Source: Gammaproteobacteria bacterium (GTDB lineage Bacteria; Pseudomonadota; Gammaproteobacteria; Steroidobacterales; GCA-2729495). From it: a DNA stretch of 64,000 nucleotides. The stretch is taken from positions 62,001-126,000 of the forward strand of contig JAAERX010000002.1 of NCBI GenBank assembly GCA_024229935.1, read 5' to 3'. The notes under the pieces were generated by a model that ran no database searches, was not told where the DNA came from, and saw nothing but the letters and a program-made list of their open reading frames with translations. Position 1 is the first letter of the stretch. Every line of letters begins with the position of its first letter. Made by a program: the position numbers and the translations under genes. Below are positions 62,346 to 64,000 of this stretch, in pieces.

Positions 62346-62816
62346 ATGAAAATCTTTACCCATAAATCCTATGCAGTGCTAACAAGCATCACAGCCCTGA
62401 TAGTATTGAGTGCATGCAGCGGCGCACCAGAAGAGAAGTATCAAACAGTCACGCTAAATGGCAACGTGGAATTACAGGCTGGTCCGGTACCGGCAGGCAC
62501 TATTCACTTTCGCCTTTATACTCTGTGGTTCCTGGAAGGCGATCTGCGTCACCCGTTAGAAGAAATCGAAGACTTTCAGTCTGACTCAGCTAACTTCACT
62601 CATACGTTTGAGTATCCGCTGCATAAAGGCACTGGCTTTGCTATTCATGCCTGGATCGATACGGATGATGACGGTGTATTCTGCACACCCTCAGTTAGAA
62701 CGGATCCCGGTGGCCTAGCATGGACAGAGGAAACACCGAGCAGTGAAATTGATATGACCATCACGCTGACTGATAACTGTCGGAATGCAAGCTGGTTCTA
62801 TCCACCTGCTCCCTAA
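62346..62816 (+). CDS. Unknown lipoprotein, partner of the amidohydrolase
   Basis: A 156-residue predicted lipoprotein with lipobox LSAC, Cys24. The mature part starts SGAPEEKYQTVTLNGNVELQ and contains many beta-type strands. A DTDDDGVFC segment near residue 115 is calcium-loop-like (Asp-rich). Two further cysteines may pair. No family recognised. Three bp separate it from the amidohydrolase gene, so the two are surely cotranscribed and probably work together at the outer membrane or in the periplasm. Confidence 0.75.
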   Translation: MKIFTHKSYAVLTSITALIVLSACSGAPEEKYQTVTLNGNVELQAGPVPAGTIHFRLYTLWFLEGDLRHPLEEIEDFQSDSANFTHTFEYPLHKGTGFAIHAWIDTDDDGVFCTPSVRTDPGGLAWTEETPSSEIDMTITLTDNCRNASWFYPPAP

Positions 62817-62855
62817 GGCTTCCTCAGCGAGGGCAAAGCCTGTCTGGTAAAAATC

Positions 62856-62881
62856 TGTAGGGGTCGAGCTCGACCCCTACA
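62856..62881. repeat. 26-bp perfect palindrome
   Basis: Starts TGTAGGGGTCGAG and its exact complement follows; the RNA would make a long GC-rich hairpin. On the minus strand AGATTTTTACC follows, so it could serve as the cysK terminator, or as a REP-like element. It lies 40 bp after the lipoprotein stop. Confidence 0.75.
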
Positions 62882-63043
62882 ACATATTCAACACCGGATT
62901 TATCGAGCCGAACCTGAATGCCCCTGACCTCGATGCATCAAACACCACAACCAGTTGCTGTTAATTCCCCCAGCCTCTGCAGCAAATAACTCTGTATCAG
63001 TAGACATGGCTTACCTCACGCCTGATTTTAATCATTTAGTAAA

Positions 63044-64000
63044 CTAAGAAAACTGATGGTTTGGTGTTGAACGTGAAATTTCCTGTTCAGCTGCATTCAT
63101 ATCGGCCTCTACCTCATCAAATAACGGAGTCGACAAATAACGCTCGCCCGTATCAGGCAACATGCACAACACGTTACTTCCTTCCGGTGCCTCTGCACAA
63201 ATTTTTAAAGCACCTGCCACAGTAGCTCCACTGGATATACCAGCAAAGATTCCTTCCTGTTGTGCCAGGTTACGTGCAGCCACCAAGGCATCATTACCAT
63301 TAACAGGCAACACCTGATTGGCCAGTTCAAGCCCTAATGCCTCTTCAGTTAACTGGGGAATAAAGTCAGGCGTCCAGCCCTGTACGGGATGTGGGCTGAA
63401 GCTGGGGTGGCTTCCCGCAGGCGAACCATCTGTATTTCTCTCCTGCTGAACACCACTGGCGATTAGCTGAGCATTATCCGGCTCACATACGATGATTTTA
63501 GTATTGGGGCTCTCCTTGCGCAGCACCCGGCCAACACCCTTGAGAGTACCGCCGGTACCAAAACCAGTGACCCAATAATCTAGCTGGATATCTGCAAAAG
63601 ATTCCAGAATTTCAACCGCCGTTGTACGCGAGTGCATATCAGCATTGGCTTCATTCTCAAACTGTCTGGTCAGAAACCAGCCATGTTCTTCAGCCAGCTC
63701 TTTAGCCTTATTAATCATGCCGCTGCCCTTCTCAGCAGCCGGAGTCAGCACCACCCTTGCCCCAAGAAAACGCATAATCTTACGACGTTCGATGCTGAAG
63801 CTCTCAGCCATGACACATACAAAGGGATAGCCTTTGGCCGCACATACCATAGCCAGGCCAATACCTGTATTACCACTGGTGGCTTCAACTACAGTCTGTC
63901 CCGGCTTAAGTACACCGCTTTTTTCTGCAGCCTCAATTACGCCAAGCGCAAGACGATCCTTAACTGAACTGAGGGGGTTAAAGGATTCTGCCTTGGCATA
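63044..64000 (-). CDS. cysK: Cysteine synthase (O-acetylserine sulfhydrylase), 5' end outside
   Basis: The enzyme makes cysteine from O-acetylserine and sulfide using PLP. The frame is open to the window edge: 318 residues, with about 30-35 at the N-terminus missing. The PLP lysine is in FNPLSSVKDR, the substrate loop is TSGNTGIG and the phosphate loop is GTGGTLKGVGR. Between residues coding QLIASGVQQE and QGWTPDFIP is an extra segment, NTDGSPAGSHPSFSPHP, not in E. coli CysK. The CysK name rests on the core motifs; it could be a related PLP cysteine synthase. Confidence 0.9.
   Translation of the reverse strand, partial: YAKAESFNPLSSVKDRLALGVIEAAEKSGVLKPGQTVVEATSGNTGIGLAMVCAAKGYPFVCVMAESFSIERRKIMRFLGARVVLTPAAEKGSGMINKAKELAEEHGWFLTRQFENEANADMHSRTTAVEILESFADIQLDYWVTGFGTGGTLKGVGRVLRKESPNTKIIVCEPDNAQLIASGVQQERNTDGSPAGSHPSFSPHPVQGWTPDFIPQLTEEALGLELANQVLPVNGNDALVAARNLAQQEGIFAGISSGATVAGALKICAEAPEGSNVLCMLPDTGERYLSTPLFDEVEADMNAAEQEISRSTPNHQFS

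Noticed and set aside
62346-62816. Second lipoprotein as a non-coding stretch
   Set aside because: It has a ribosome site (GGGAG), a clear signal peptide and lipobox, so it is kept as a gene.

Overview
The window is a chromosomal segment of a gammaproteobacterium, mostly core genome. The evidence is gene order: miaB-ybeZ-ybeY-corC-lnt, leuS-lptE, birA-coaX-SPOR protein-tRNAs-tuf-tRNA-Trp-secE-nusG, and one unbroken block from rplK through rpoBC, rpsLG-fusA and the S10, spc and alpha ribosomal operons. Codon use is balanced and spacers are AT-rich. Proteins with VPIPAAVWLF-type PEP-CTERM tails and a fused ATP sulfurylase-APS kinase fit an environmental, possibly sulfur-metabolising lineage. 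I cannot name the genus.

Layout. 1-4098 (minus): cysS, sufE, yidD, a Trm112-like gene, holA and the edge-truncated nadD. 4262-4747 (plus): a stand-alone hisI. 4975-8599 (minus): leuS, lptE and an unknown six-helix membrane protein. 8714-14025 (minus): miaB, phoH-like ybeZ, ybeY, corC, lnt. 14079-16548 (minus): ssb and the sat/cysC fusion, with a long hairpin in the sat 5' leader. 16940-19789 (plus): uvrA. 19858-23048 (minus): three secreted PEP-CTERM proteins below an unfamiliar MerR-type regulator. 23443-24838 (minus): trpS and a DksA/TraR-type zinc protein.

25404-56371 (all minus, so transcription runs from high to low coordinates): tuf, tRNA-Trp, secE, nusG, rplK, rplA, rplJ, rplL, rpoB, rpoC, rpsL, rpsG, fusA, rpsJ, rplC and on to rplQ. 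Two points stand out. The tuf copy expected between fusA and rpsJ is absent, leaving only the tuf at 55181-56371. rpsJ begins with TTG behind its own promoter and is separated from rplC by about 300 bp holding a second promoter and a hairpin-rich leader.

56472-57654 (minus): tRNA-Thr(UGU), Tyr, Gly and Thr(GGU) upstream of tuf. The first is separated from the other three by about 650 bp holding its own terminator, a diverged direct repeat, palindromes and a new strong promoter. 57717-60795 (minus): plsY, birA, coaX and a SPOR-domain protein. The end of the window has a 56-residue basic protein gene with a strong ribosome site, a divergent pair of lipoproteins (an amidohydrolase and an unknown partner), and a cysteine synthase gene cut by the window edge.

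As a whole, the window encodes the core transcription and translation machinery, three aminoacyl-tRNA synthetases (Cys, Leu, Trp), lipoprotein and LPS maturation (lnt, lptE), and sulfur functions (sat/cysC, sufE, cysK). No insertion sequence, prophage, CRISPR array or classical defence system is visible. The least explained parts are the PEP-CTERM/MerR cluster, the rearranged S10 leader, the tRNA spacer and the lipoprotein pair.
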